From assembly GCF_003605195.1 (NCBI RefSeq), contig NZ_QYOS01000025.1, positions 496,001-560,000 on the forward strand: 64,000 nucleotides of DNA. Direction: 5' to 3'. Numbering within the stretch: the first letter of the stretch is position 1; every line of letters begins with the position of its first letter. Both the position numbers and the translations under genes were made by a program. This document shows, piece after piece, positions 48,501 to 57,725 of the stretch. The notes beneath the pieces were generated by a model. That model saw only the letters and a list, made by a program, of their open reading frames with translations. It searched no databases and had not been told where the DNA came from. This DNA comes from Aurantiacibacter odishensis (GTDB lineage: Bacteria > Pseudomonadota > Alphaproteobacteria > Sphingomonadales > Sphingomonadaceae).

Positions 48501-49822
48501 TTGTAGACGACGATATTGAAGGCGAAGTAACCCGCGGTGCGCGGGCGCTTGTCGTTTGTCCGGACATCCGCGCCCAGCGCCGCGACGATGATCCAGACGC
48601 GCGTCTCGAGGAGGCGAAGGGTCTCGCGCTTGCCATCGGCATCATCGTGGCCGAGGCGTTCATAATTCCCGTGCGCGAAGTGCGGCCCAACACCCTGTTC
48701 GGGGAAGGGCAGGTGCAGCGGATAGCTACCGACTGCGAACTGCACGAGGCGGAGCTCGTCATCGTCGATGGGGCCCTGTCGCCGATCCAGCAGCGCAACC
48801 TGGAAGAGAAGATCGGCCGCAAGGTCATCGACCGCACCGGCCTGATCCTCGAAATCTTCGGCGAACGCGCTGCCACGGCGGAAGGCCGCTTGCAGGTGGA
48901 ACTGGCGCACCTCGATTACCAGGCCAGCCGTCTCGTACGCAGCTGGACCCACCTCGAGCGTCAGCGCGGTGGCTTCGGCTTTCTTGGCGGCCCTGGTGAA
49001 ACGCAGATCGAGGCGGACAGACGTCTCATCCGTGACCGCATGGCGAAGCTGCGGCGCGAACTGGAACAGGTCCGCAAAACCCGCGAACTGCACCGCAAGC
49101 GCAGGGGCAGAGCGCCTTGGCCCGTCATCGCTTTGGTGGGTTACACCAACGCCGGTAAATCCACGCTTTTCAACCGCTTGACCGGCGCTGATGTGATGGC
49201 GGAAGACCTTCTGTTCGCCACGCTGGACCCCACGATGCGGGCCATCACGCTGCCCGGCGTGGAAAAAGCCATCCTGTCGGACACGGTGGGCTTCATTTCC
49301 GATCTGCCGACTCAGCTGGTGGCCGCGTTCCGCGCGACCTTGGAAGAGGTAACGGCGGCCGATATCGTGCTCCACGTGCGCGATATTGCCAATCCGGACA
49401 GCGCATCCCAGAAGAAACAGGTGCTGCAGGTCCTTTCCGATCTTGGTGTGATCGACGAGGAGGACGGGGAAGGGGAGCCTACGACGATCCTCGAAGTCTG
49501 GAACAAGTGGGATCTGCTTGATGACGAGCTTCGCGAAGAGCTTTCTGGCGTTGCCGCCAACGATGAAAAGGTCATGCCGATTTCCGCCGTTACCGGCGAG
49601 GGCATCGAGCAATTGCGCGAGAAGCTGGGCGCCGTGCTTACCGAAGGCGCGCGGCGCCATTCGCTGATGATTCCCGCGAGTGACGGCGCACGCATTGCCT
49701 GGCTGCATGCCCACGGCGAAGTCCTCTCCGACAATGACGGCGGGCAGGGGGCAGAGGGTCCCATGCGCCACATCGAGGTGCGGCTGACGGAAAAGGAATG
49801 GGGTCGGTTCGAGACGCTTTAG
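48497..49822 (+). CDS. hflX: GTPase HflX
   Basis: This is a ribosome-associated GTPase that splits stalled or 100S ribosomes. Visible parts are the HflX N-domain ('[14 protein letters not shown]', '[26 protein letters not shown]'), the helical hairpin with '[13 protein letters not shown]', and the G domain with G1 '[10 protein letters not shown]', G3 'DTVGF' and G4 'NKWD'. The first canonical start is GTG at 48647, but the homologous N-terminal strand ('[10 protein letters not shown]') continues upstream in frame to the hfq stop, where only CTG (48497) or ATT (48500) is available. I therefore extend the gene, with an uncertain initiation codon. Confidence 0.9.
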   Translation: MIVDDDIEGEVTRGARALVVCPDIRAQRRDDDPDARLEEAKGLALAIGIIVAEAFIIPVREVRPNTLFGEGQVQRIATDCELHEAELVIVDGALSPIQQRNLEEKIGRKVIDRTGLILEIFGERAATAEGRLQVELAHLDYQASRLVRSWTHLERQRGGFGFLGGPGETQIEADRRLIRDRMAKLRRELEQVRKTRELHRKRRGRAPWPVIALVGYTNAGKSTLFNRLTGADVMAEDLLFATLDPTMRAITLPGVEKAILSDTVGFISDLPTQLVAAFRATLEEVTAADIVLHVRDIANPDSASQKKQVLQVLSDLGVIDEEDGEGEPTTILEVWNKWDLLDDELREELSGVAANDEKVMPISAVTGEGIEQLREKLGAVLTEGARRHSLMIPASDGARIAWLHAHGEVLSDNDGGQGAEGPMRHIEVRLTEKEWGRFETL

Positions 49823-50577
49823 GCTTCGCGTTCCTGCCGTTTGACTTCCTGCCACAGGGCTTCCTGCGCATGGAGATCGCGGGCCGCGAAATCCCCGCCT
49901 GCAAGGTCTTCCATCGCGCGATACCGACGCTCGAACTTCGCGTTCGCAGCCTTCAGAGCTTCTTCCGCACCGATCCCATATGACCGCACGAGATTGACCG
50001 CCGCAAACAGAAGGTCGCCCGCTTCCTCGGCGCGGTCTTGCTGCCCGGCTTCCTGCAATTCTCGCACTTCTTCGGCCAACTTGTCTGCCGGTCCTTCTTG
50101 GTCGGGCCAGTCGAAGCCATCGCGAGCGGCGCGCTTCTGCAATTTCTCGGCGCGCAGCAGCGCCGGCAAAGCGCGGGCAACGCCATCCATCGTGCTGGTC
50201 GATCCGCCCTCTGAGCGCTCCGCTGCCTTGATGTCTTCCCAGCGCTGAGCGTCCATCGCGCCGCCTTCGTCACCGAAGATATGCGGATGGCGCGCTTCCA
50301 TCTTGTCGGAGATGGCGCGGGCAACGTCGTGAAAGTCGAAATGTCCGGCTTCCTCCGCCATGCGCGCGTGGAACACGACCTGGAGCAGCAGGTCACCCAA
50401 CTCGCCGCGAAGATCGTCCATGTCGGCCCGGTCGATTGCGTCGGCAACTTCGTAGGCCTCCTCAATGGTATACGGCGCGATAGTCTCGAATGTCTGCGCG
50501 ACGTCCCATTCGCAGCCGTGCTGTGGATCGCGCAGGCGCGCCATGATGGCGAGGAGGCGGGTCAATTGTTCGGCCAT
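49819..50577 (-). CDS. mazG: Nucleoside triphosphate pyrophosphohydrolase MazG
   Basis: This 252-residue all-helical enzyme has two MazG domains. The first shows 'CEWDVAQTFETIAPYTIEEAYEVADAI' and 'ELGDLLLQVVFHARMAEE' (the EExxE and ExxD metal sites), and the second contains 'KLAEEVRELQEA' and 'EEAGDLLFAAVNLVR'. It hydrolyses NTPs and may clean damaged nucleotides or lower ppGpp. It converges on hflX with a 4-nt overlap. An AT-rich promoter lies just upstream. Confidence 0.96.
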   Translation of the reverse strand: MAEQLTRLLAIMARLRDPQHGCEWDVAQTFETIAPYTIEEAYEVADAIDRADMDDLRGELGDLLLQVVFHARMAEEAGHFDFHDVARAISDKMEARHPHIFGDEGGAMDAQRWEDIKAAERSEGGSTSTMDGVARALPALLRAEKLQKRAARDGFDWPDQEGPADKLAEEVRELQEAGQQDRAEEAGDLLFAAVNLVRSYGIGAEEALKAANAKFERRYRAMEDLAGGDFAARDLHAQEALWQEVKRQEREA

Positions 50578-50600
50578 GGAATGCTCCGGTGCGCGAGAAA

Positions 50601-50629
50601 CTATAGAATGATAATATATATTATGTTAA
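50601..50629 (-). promoter_or_regulatory. Candidate mazG promoter with an AT-rich palindromic spacer
   Basis: On the minus strand TTAACA (50624-50629) and CTATAG (50601-50606) are separated by exactly 17 nt. The spacer contains the perfect palindrome ATAATATATATTAT (50611-50624), unusual for this GC-rich chromosome. The expected start site is about 15 nt upstream of mazG. Confidence 0.55.
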
Positions 50630-50660
50630 ATACAATCGAAGGGCTTTTCTTCGTTCTCGT

Positions 50661-50828
50661 TCACATCACCAGTGAGAAAAAGAACGCTAGTCCGGTGAAG
50701 ATACAGGCCCAGATCAGCGCCATGCGGATCGTCTTCGACATGTTGACCTGGTGCGAGCGATAGGCACCGAGCGCAAGGATCAACCAGCCGAGCAGCGCAA
50801 CGATGGACACCAGCGATACCTCGCTCAT
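50661..50828 (-). CDS. Small 55-residue membrane protein
   Basis: The translation reads MSEVSLVSIVALLGW, then a first helix, a basic loop around 'YRSHQVNMSKTIR' and a second helix ending 'FFFSLVM'. This gives two transmembrane segments in 55 residues. The ATG overlaps the stop of the MBL hydrolase gene as ATGA, which argues for a real coupled gene. The function is unknown; the loop is positively charged and likely cytoplasmic. It is the last gene of a long minus-strand run. Confidence 0.7.
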   Translation of the reverse strand: MSEVSLVSIVALLGWLILALGAYRSHQVNMSKTIRMALIWACIFTGLAFFFSLVM

Positions 50829-51592
50829 GCGATAAGCTCCATGCCATCGTACCCGACTAGCACGCCATCGGGCACTTCTCCGCTCAGCGTCGTATAATCC
50901 ATGCTCTTGTCGAGATGCGACAGCACGGTCTTGCGCGCTCCCGACCGTTCGGCGAGTTCCAGCGCCATGCCAAGATGCGCGTGGGTCGGGTGCGGTTCGC
51001 GACGCAGGCAGTCTGTCACGAGGATGTCGATATCCTCGAACAGGTCGACCATATCATCGGTAATTTCGCTAAAGTCCGTCGCGTAACCTATTGATTTTCC
51101 GTCTGCATCGAAACGATACGCCGTCGTGGTGATCGGTCCGTGCGGCATCTCTACGCTTTCGACACCGAAACCTGCGTGAATTCGCAGCGTATCAAGAGAG
51201 TTGAGTTCCACAATCGTGTGATAGCCGTACTGGCCGGAGAACACGTACCCGAAGCGATTGCGCAACCGGCGACAGCATTCGGTCGATGCGAAGCCTGCGA
51301 TCGGTCCGCCGCGGCCATAGCGCATCGGGCGCAGGTCATCGATGCCGTGGCAGTGGTCCGCATGATCGTGCGTCCAGAAAACCCCGTCGAGCTTGCCGAT
51401 GTTGTTGGCGAGCAACTGGTTGCGCAGGTCCGGCGAGGTATCCACCAGGATTCTCGCGCCTTCATGGCTCTCGACAACGATGGATACGCGGCTGCGACGG
51501 TTCTTAGGCTCGTTCGGATCGCATTCGCCCCAGTCGTTGCCGATCCGTGGCACACCGGTCGACGTGCCGCATCCAAGCACGATCAGCTTCAC
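50825..51592 (-). CDS. MBL-fold metallo-hydrolase (PhnP-like)
   Basis: This 255-residue protein has the metallo-beta-lactamase fold of the PhnP/RNase Z-like branch: 'LGCGTSTGVPRIG' at the N-terminus, the metal motif 'THDHADHCHGIDDLRP' near residue 74, 'MPHGPITTTAYRF' and 'HAHLGMALELAE' near 205. Cyclic phosphodiesterase activity is the usual function of close relatives. It overlaps tatD by 4 nt and the following small membrane gene. Confidence 0.88.
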   Translation of the reverse strand: MKLIVLGCGTSTGVPRIGNDWGECDPNEPKNRRSRVSIVVESHEGARILVDTSPDLRNQLLANNIGKLDGVFWTHDHADHCHGIDDLRPMRYGRGGPIAGFASTECCRRLRNRFGYVFSGQYGYHTIVELNSLDTLRIHAGFGVESVEMPHGPITTTAYRFDADGKSIGYATDFSEITDDMVDLFEDIDILVTDCLRREPHPTHAHLGMALELAERSGARKTVLSHLDKSMDYTTLSGEVPDGVLVGYDGMELIA

Positions 51593-52386
51593 GAGCCGCC
51601 TTCAGCTTTCGTGAATAAATTGAAGAAGTTGCGCGAGGTATTTGCAGCGAGCTCTTCGATGCTTTCTCCGCGCAGTTCCGCCACGAATTCCGCTGTATGG
51701 CGCACGAAGGCCGGTTCGCAGGTCTTTCCGCGATGCGGAACCGGGGCAAGGAACGGGCTGTCGGTTTCCACCAGCAACTTGTCCGTGGGGATTTCCTTCG
51801 CGAAGTTCTGCAACTCCGCCGCGTTCTTGAAGGTGACGATGCCCGACAGCGAGATCGTGAGGCCAAGGTCCAGCACCTTGCGACCGAATTCGGCGCTGGC
51901 CGTGAAGCAGTGGATCAAGGCGGGGAAGGCACCCTTCCCCATTTCATCCGCCAGGATATCGGCGGTGTCGGCTTCCGCATCGCGGGTATGGATTACCAGC
52001 GGCAGTCCGGTCTCGCGCGCCACATCGATATGCATGCGGAAAAGGTCGCGCTGAACTGCGCGGTCGGACTTGTCATAGTAATAGTCGAGCCCGCTTTCAC
52101 CGATGCCGATGACTCGCGGCGCGTCGGTCGCCTCGCGCAGCACCTGGCGGCCAAGGTCGGCGTGCTGGTCCGCCTCGTGCGGGTGGATGCCCACGGTGGC
52201 CCACACATCGTTCTCCCGCTCTGCCGTGGCGACGACATCGCGCCATTCGCTTTCGCGCGTCGAAATATTGAGGAAGCCTGTAACACCGGCAGCGCGGGCA
52301 TTGGCCAGAACTTCGTCCTGTCGCTCGGCTAGGCCCTTGTAATTGAGGTGGCAATGGCTGTCGATCAGCGGGGCATGGATCGTCAC
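51589..52386 (-). CDS. TatD-family metal-dependent hydrolase
   Basis: This 265-residue TIM-barrel hydrolase has the metal-binding 'IDSHCHLN' at residues 8-15, 'TVGIHPHEA', 'GESGLDYYYD', 'LVIHTRDAE' and 'LLVETDSPFLAP'. Family members are 3'-5' DNA/RNA exonucleases or D-aminoacyl-tRNA deacylases. The start is the GTG at 52386, overlapping the metG stop (GTGA); upstream in-frame sequence belongs to metG in another frame. The metG-tatD order is widely conserved. Confidence 0.93.
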   Translation of the reverse strand: MTIHAPLIDSHCHLNYKGLAERQDEVLANARAAGVTGFLNISTRESEWRDVVATAERENDVWATVGIHPHEADQHADLGRQVLREATDAPRVIGIGESGLDYYYDKSDRAVQRDLFRMHIDVARETGLPLVIHTRDAEADTADILADEMGKGAFPALIHCFTASAEFGRKVLDLGLTISLSGIVTFKNAAELQNFAKEIPTDKLLVETDSPFLAPVPHRGKTCEPAFVRHTAEFVAELRGESIEELAANTSRNFFNLFTKAEGGS

Positions 52387-53942
52387 GATGCGTCCTCCCC
52401 GGCAGGCATGTCCAGACGCGGGAAGACGGGTTTCGGATTGTCGATCGTGATCGTGTCCATGGCGGGGTCTGATGCGGAAAGCGCCGCGTAGTCGCGCTCG
52501 GCAGCCGGAATGCTCAGCGCATTGAGGATCTTGCACGACGCGGTGGGGATCACCGGTGCAACGGCAATGGCCAGATCGCGGATGCAGCCGCAGAGTGTCG
52601 CGAGTACACGCCTCATTCGCTCAGGGTCCGTCTTGCGCAGCGCCCATGGCGCCTGTTCGTCAACGTAGGCGTTGCAGGCATAAACGGCCTGCATCCAAGC
52701 TTCGAGGCCGGCAGCAAAAGCCAGCTGTTCGAACTGGGAAGGCAGTTCGATGGCACAGGCCTGCCGCACGCGGGCGCGCAGTTGCTCGTCGACTTCTTCC
52801 ACCGGCGCTTCTGCCGTGATCGAGCCGTCGCAATTCTTGGCGATGAAGCTCATCACGCGCTGCGCGAGGTTTCCGAAGCTGTTGGCGAGTTCGGAATTTG
52901 CTCTGTTTACAATGGCCTCTGCCGAATAGCTACCATCCTGCCCGAAGGAAAATTCTCGCAACAGGAAATAGCGCAGCACGTCGACGCCATAGGAATCTAC
53001 CAATGCGGCGGGATCGGTGACGTTGCCGGCGGACTTGCTTTCCTTCTTGCCGTCACGGCTGAGCAGGAAACCGTGCGCATAGACCTGCTTGGGCAATGCG
53101 ATCCCGGCGCTCATCAGGAAAGCAGGCCAGTACACGGTGTGGAAACGCGTGATGTCCTTACCCACCAGGTGCAGGTCCGCAGGCCAGAACTTCGCCATGT
53201 TTTCCGTCTCGTCTGGATAGCCGAGGCCGGTGAGGTAGTTGGTGAGCGCATCGACCCACACGTACATCACGTGCCCCTCGCTACCCGGCACCGGCACGCC
53301 CCAGTCGAAACTGGTGCGGCTTACCGAGAGATCGCGCAGGCCGCCTTCGACAAAACGCATCACCTCGTTGCGGCGGCTTTCGGGCCGGATGAAGTCCGGG
53401 TTCTCCTCGTAGAGTGCCAGCAACTTCTCGCCATAGGCGGAGAGGCGGAAGAACCACGTTTCCTCGGCGGTCCATTCCACTTGCGTGCCTTGCGGCGAAA
53501 GCTTCTCGCCGCCCTCGCCTTCTTCCAGTTCGCTTTCGTCGTAGTAGGCTTCATCGCGGACGGAATACCAACCCTCGTACCGATCGAGGTAGAGGTCGCC
53601 ATTGGCTTCCATCGCCTTCCAGATCGCCTGGCTGGCGCGGTAGTGATCCTCTTCCGTTGTGCGGATGAAACGATCATACGAGATATCAAGCGTTTCGAAC
53701 AAATCACGGAAATATCCGGACATTTCATCCGCAAGCTCGCGCGGGGTCATGCCGAGATCGCGCGCTTTCTGCGCCATTTTCAGGCCGTGCTCGTCGGTGC
53801 CGGTCTGGAAGCGGACCTCGCGGCCCATCTGCCGGTGGAAGCGGGCGAGGACGTCAGCCGCAATCGTCTCGTAGGCATGGCCGATGTGCGGCTTGCCGTT
53901 GGGATAGTGAATCGCGGTGGTGAGATAGAAGGTGTCAGCCAT
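52383..53942 (-). CDS. metG: Methionyl-tRNA synthetase
   Basis: This 519-residue class I synthetase has the HIGH motif in 'GKPHIGHAYE', 'TGTDEHGLKMAQKA' near 52 and a KMSKS-type loop 'GKKESKSAGNV'. The C-terminal tRNA-binding (Trbp111-like) domain of longer MetG forms is absent, as is usual in alphaproteobacteria. The ATG at 53942 (MADTFYLT) fits the family. It overlaps the end of holB by 8 nt. Confidence 0.97.
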   Translation of the reverse strand: MADTFYLTTAIHYPNGKPHIGHAYETIAADVLARFHRQMGREVRFQTGTDEHGLKMAQKARDLGMTPRELADEMSGYFRDLFETLDISYDRFIRTTEEDHYRASQAIWKAMEANGDLYLDRYEGWYSVRDEAYYDESELEEGEGGEKLSPQGTQVEWTAEETWFFRLSAYGEKLLALYEENPDFIRPESRRNEVMRFVEGGLRDLSVSRTSFDWGVPVPGSEGHVMYVWVDALTNYLTGLGYPDETENMAKFWPADLHLVGKDITRFHTVYWPAFLMSAGIALPKQVYAHGFLLSRDGKKESKSAGNVTDPAALVDSYGVDVLRYFLLREFSFGQDGSYSAEAIVNRANSELANSFGNLAQRVMSFIAKNCDGSITAEAPVEEVDEQLRARVRQACAIELPSQFEQLAFAAGLEAWMQAVYACNAYVDEQAPWALRKTDPERMRRVLATLCGCIRDLAIAVAPVIPTASCKILNALSIPAAERDYAALSASDPAMDTITIDNPKPVFPRLDMPAGEDAS

Positions 53943-54897
53943 TTGCGGGCGTCCTAGAACCCGCCAGACCTGCAAGCAAGGTGCCGATTTCCATCACCAG
54001 CAGGCCGGGATCGAAATTGTATGTCGGGGCCTGGCCCGCAAGGCGCACCAGTTCGCCATGGGTATCGACCATGGCGGGGATTTGCGAAGGGGTGACGCTG
54101 CGCATCTGATCCGCCACGACGGCCCTCGCGAGTTCGATCGCGGCAAGCTGCTTCTCCCGGCTTGGGCGCTGGCCCATGGCACCGGCCAGCCTGCCGCGCA
54201 GGACGAAGTCCGGATCGCCCTGCTCCACCACCTGCTTCATCAGCGTATGGATCTTACCGAGGTCCAGTTCCACGAAATCGATGGCGGCGCCGGGCGACCC
54301 ACTGGCCGCAGCAATGGCTGCCGCGCGCTCCTGAGGGCTGGCCTGGGGGCTTTCACGCGCCAGCACGGCATCCATGTCGAGATCGGATACGCGCGGGAAA
54401 TCCAGCACCCGGCAACGCGAACGGATCGTCGGCAGCAGCCGCCCGATGCGATGGGCGATCAGCAGGAAATAGGTGCCGGCGGGCGGCTCCTCCAAGCTCT
54501 TCAGGAGGGCGTTGGCGGCGCTGGTTTCCATGTCATCCGCCGGATCAATGATGACGGCGCGGCGGCTTCCCAGCGTTGGCCGCGTGGTGAGGCGGCGTTG
54601 CAACTCGCGCACCTGGTCCACCTTGATGTTGCGGGCCAGTTCGTAGGGCTTGCCGTCATCGCGCTTCTTTGTCTCGGCATCGTTCTTCGGCGGATGGCTG
54701 ATGTAGCGGATATCGGGATGCTCGCCCTCTGGCTGCGGAATGCCGGGTTCGGCCACCAGTTCGCGCGCGGCGGCCAAGGCGAAGGCGCTTTTGCCCACGC
54801 CCTTGCGCCCGGAAAGAATCCAGCCGTGGTGCATGCGTGCGCCGGCGAGTGCGCGGCGCCAATCCTCCCATGCCTTCTCGTGACCGATGTAGCTCAA
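53935..54897 (-). CDS. holB: DNA polymerase III delta-prime subunit
   Basis: This 320-residue AAA+ clamp-loader subunit shows 'HHGWILSGRKGVGKSAFALAAARELV' (P-loop near residue 36), 'IIDPADDMETSAANALLKSLEEPP' with the arginine-finger neighbourhood, and 'RSRCRVLDF' (sensor SRC motif). It lacks the four zinc cysteines found in many HolB proteins. It is linked by 4-nt overlaps to tmk upstream and lies directly before metG; the tmk-holB-metG order is a common bacterial cluster. Confidence 0.94.
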   Translation of the reverse strand: MSYIGHEKAWEDWRRALAGARMHHGWILSGRKGVGKSAFALAAARELVAEPGIPQPEGEHPDIRYISHPPKNDAETKKRDDGKPYELARNIKVDQVRELQRRLTTRPTLGSRRAVIIDPADDMETSAANALLKSLEEPPAGTYFLLIAHRIGRLLPTIRSRCRVLDFPRVSDLDMDAVLARESPQASPQERAAAIAAASGSPGAAIDFVELDLGKIHTLMKQVVEQGDPDFVLRGRLAGAMGQRPSREKQLAAIELARAVVADQMRSVTPSQIPAMVDTHGELVRLAGQAPTYNFDPGLLVMEIGTLLAGLAGSRTPANG

Positions 54898-55529
54898 CCG
54901 CCTTCCCCGGTGAAAGGAGCCATCGCGCGCAGGATACGATCGTGCACTTCGCCCGGCGTGCCGCTCGCATCGATGATCACGAAGCGTTCGGGATCGGTCT
55001 GGGCCATCTTGCGGAAATGCTCCGCCACGCGCGCGTGGTAGGCGGCTGCCTTGCCGCCTATCCTGTCCGAATTTTCGCCGTCGCGGGCGTGCAGGCGCTC
55101 GGCGATGTCGTCGGTCGGGGCCTGGAGCAGGAATGTAACGTCAGGCATCAGCGCGTGGGAGCCGAGCGTGTGCAGCGAAAGGACGGCATCGTCCGACCAC
55201 TCCCCTCCCCCGGCCTGGTAGGCGCGGGAGGAATCGATGAAGCGATCGCACACCACCCAGTCGCCGCGGTCCAGCGCCGGGCCGATGAGGTTTTTTACAT
55301 GGTCCGAACGGGCGGCGGCAAACAGCAGCGCCTCTGCGCGGGTATCCCAGTCGAAGCGCTTGTCCAGCAGCAGGTTGCGGATTGCCTCGGCTCCCGGCGT
55401 TCCGCCGGGTTCGCGCGTCTGCACCACGCCCAGCCCGCGCCCGCGCAGGGCATCGACCAGCATCCGCGTCTGGGTCGACTTTCCCACGCCCTCGCCACCT
55501 TCGAGGGTAATGAAGCGTCCGCTCGTCAT
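54894..55529 (-). CDS. tmk: Thymidylate kinase
   Basis: This 211-residue enzyme phosphorylates dTMP. The P-loop 'EGGEGVGKSTQ' is at residues about 10-20, followed by 'TREPGGTPGAEAIR', 'DRFIDSSRAYQ' and the lid region. I prefer the ATG at 55529, which overlaps the stop of the upstream carboxypeptidase as ATGA and has GAGGA at good spacing; an ATG 9 nt upstream is possible. Confidence 0.96.
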   Translation of the reverse strand: MTSGRFITLEGGEGVGKSTQTRMLVDALRGRGLGVVQTREPGGTPGAEAIRNLLLDKRFDWDTRAEALLFAAARSDHVKNLIGPALDRGDWVVCDRFIDSSRAYQAGGGEWSDDAVLSLHTLGSHALMPDVTFLLQAPTDDIAERLHARDGENSDRIGGKAAAYHARVAEHFRKMAQTDPERFVIIDASGTPGEVHDRILRAMAPFTGEGG

Positions 55530-56695
55530 GCCAGCCATTTCCTCAACGCATTGGCGACGCGCTGGAAGGCGTTGGCCTGCGGGACGGTTTCGGCTGCCTC
55601 GAGCGGCACTTCGAGCATTGTCTCTCCGTCAAGCGTCAGGCGGAGCTGCGCGATCCGGTCACCGGCGATGACGGGGGCCTGGATCGGACCACGATATTGT
55701 ATTTCCATTTCCCAGCGTGATGTGTCGGCACCTTGCGGAAGAGCGGCGATTACGGGCTCAGGCGTTCGCAGCACGACGCTGCTATCGGCTCCGTCCTGCA
55801 CCAGTGCGCGTCCTACTTCGACGCGGGCAGGCAGGATCATCTCCTGCTCGAATGCGTCGAAACCCCATTCAAGCAGGGCGCGGGCGGTTTCGTCCCGCGT
55901 CTTGCCATCGGGAGCCCCTGCGAGGACCATCACCAGCCTGCGACCATTCCTCTCCGCAGAACCGAGGAAAGTGAAGCCCGCTTCGCGCGTGTAACCCGTC
56001 TTCATCCCGTCGGCACCCTCGACGCGGCCAGTTACCGGATCGTGATTGGCCTGGGCGATGTCCCGCCAGCGCAGCGATCGGTGCCCGAAGTAGCGATCGT
56101 AAAGGCCGGGATACCGCTCCACGATGGCGCGGCCCAGCTTCGCGAGGTCCCGCGCGGAAGTGTAGGTCTGCCCGCCGTCTGGAAAGCCGTTTGCGGACCC
56201 GAAATGCGTGTCGCGCATGTCAAGTTCTGCCGCATTGGCATTCATCAGCGCAACCCAGTTTTCCAGCGAACCGGTTGCCGCAACGGCCATGGCCACGCTG
56301 GCATCATTACCGGAGACGGTCGTGATTCCCAGCAGCAGTTGCCCGATGGTGGGTTGATCGCCGGCGCGCAGGAACATGTTGGACCCCTCGGCATACCAAG
56401 CGTCCTCCAACTCTTGCGGGTATTCGAACCGCATATCCAGCCGCAGTTCGCCCTCGTCGATCAGTTTGAACGCGGTGTAGGCGGTCATCACCTTGGTGAC
56501 GGAGGCGGGCACGAAGCGCCGGGCTTCCTCCCGGCTGAAGAGCGTTTGTCCGGTCGACAGATCGACCAGCAGGCCAACGGGGATATCCTGAGGCACCGGT
56601 GCGGAAACTGGGGCGGAACCGGACGCGGGCAAGGCTGGGCTGGAGGCGAGGCACAATGCCGCCGTTGCCAGGGCCATGGCCTTTAACTGGTGCAC
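55526..56695 (-). CDS. D-alanyl-D-alanine carboxypeptidase (PBP5/6 family)
   Basis: This 389-residue periplasmic enzyme trims the pentapeptide of peptidoglycan. A signal peptide (residues 1 to about 24) precedes the S11 peptidase domain with S65-V-T-K68, the second motif S128-G-N and 'KTGYTR' near 230. A C-terminal beta domain follows, and the chain ends in an amphipathic helix ('FQRVANALRKWL') typical of membrane-attached PBP5/6. It is coupled to tmk. Confidence 0.95.
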   Translation of the reverse strand: MHQLKAMALATAALCLASSPALPASGSAPVSAPVPQDIPVGLLVDLSTGQTLFSREEARRFVPASVTKVMTAYTAFKLIDEGELRLDMRFEYPQELEDAWYAEGSNMFLRAGDQPTIGQLLLGITTVSGNDASVAMAVAATGSLENWVALMNANAAELDMRDTHFGSANGFPDGGQTYTSARDLAKLGRAIVERYPGLYDRYFGHRSLRWRDIAQANHDPVTGRVEGADGMKTGYTREAGFTFLGSAERNGRRLVMVLAGAPDGKTRDETARALLEWGFDAFEQEMILPARVEVGRALVQDGADSSVVLRTPEPVIAALPQGADTSRWEMEIQYRGPIQAPVIAGDRIAQLRLTLDGETMLEVPLEAAETVPQANAFQRVANALRKWLA

Positions 56696-56729
56696 ACGCT
56701 CTCCACCGCTTGGCGCGGCGGGCTAGGCC

Positions 56730-57725
56730 TCAGCCGCTGGTCAGGATTCGGGCATCGCTATAACCCGCCTGCTGCACGTTGGCGAGGGATGCCTCGGCTT
56801 CTCCACGGGTCGCAAAGGGGCCGGTGCGGACGCGGTAGTATCGCCCGGATTGGGATACCTCGCCGCCCAAGGCATCGGCCGCGCGGCGTGCGTTGTCCGG
56901 GTTTGCAAAGGCTGCTGCCTGCACCACGAACCCGGGCTCGATTTCTGCCCTGGCGACATCCGCCGGAAGTTCGGTGGAAGCAGGCTCCTGGAAGGCTTCG
57001 CTCGTGGAGGCAGTCGCTATGTCGGTAGGGGGCTCCACAGGAGCAGACGCGATTTCCGGCGGCGCCGCTGACGTGTCAGGCGCGGCGGTTGAAGCGGTAA
57101 GCTCGACAGTTTCGAGCGCTTGCGGGGTCTGGGCGCTGGCAGACAGGGAAACCGATCCGCTTTCCGGTAAGCGGCGACGCATGACGGTGAGCAGGGACGA
57201 TGGCGTTTCCATTCGCAGCGGCGCAGCATTCCCCTGGCGCAGCATGGCGCGCTGTTCTTCGGGCGGATTGACGCGGCGCACGCGTACAGGAGTTTCCACG
57301 TTACCCGCCAGTTGCGCCATCGCCGCCGGCGAAAGAGCAAGGATGTGATTGGTATCCATAGGTCCGCGGCGTTCCAGGCGCACGAGTATCGTGCGTCCCG
57401 ATTCCAGCGAGGTCACTTCGACGTAGCTGGGCACCGGAAGGGTGTGATGCGATGCGGAATAGCCCATCGTGCCAGCGTCGAGCGCGATGTAACCCACCTC
57501 GTCATAGTTGAGCACGTCCTCAGGCGTGTAGTTCGTGCCCGCCACCTCGTAAGGCTCGCCGATCACGATCGGATAATCCGCTTGGGGTCCGTAATCCGAC
57601 AACGCCGAAGCTGATGCCACACTTTCCGTGCCCGGCGCACTGCAGGCAGCAAGCCCAACGGAAAGGACAATAGTTACCAGCGCACGTGCCTGGCAACGGC
57701 TTTCGGGGCTATCGACTGATCTCAT
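56730..57725 (-). CDS. SPOR-domain lipoprotein (RlpA-like)
   Basis: This 331-residue lipoprotein has a signal peptide ending in 'VGLAAC', a middle domain with RlpA/DPBB-like features ('GEPYEVAGTNYTPED', 'VRLERRGPMDTNHILALSPAAMAQL'), a long Ala/Ser/Pro/Glu-rich linker and a C-terminal SPOR domain (about residues 255-331, 'FVVQAAAFANPDNARRAADAL') that binds denuded glycan at division sites. I chose the ATG at 57725, which overlaps the mltB stop and yields the correct signal peptide. Confidence 0.85.
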   Translation of the reverse strand: MRSVDSPESRCQARALVTIVLSVGLAACSAPGTESVASASALSDYGPQADYPIVIGEPYEVAGTNYTPEDVLNYDEVGYIALDAGTMGYSASHHTLPVPSYVEVTSLESGRTILVRLERRGPMDTNHILALSPAAMAQLAGNVETPVRVRRVNPPEEQRAMLRQGNAAPLRMETPSSLLTVMRRRLPESGSVSLSASAQTPQALETVELTASTAAPDTSAAPPEIASAPVEPPTDIATASTSEAFQEPASTELPADVARAEIEPGFVVQAAAFANPDNARRAADALGGEVSQSGRYYRVRTGPFATRGEAEASLANVQQAGYSDARILTSG

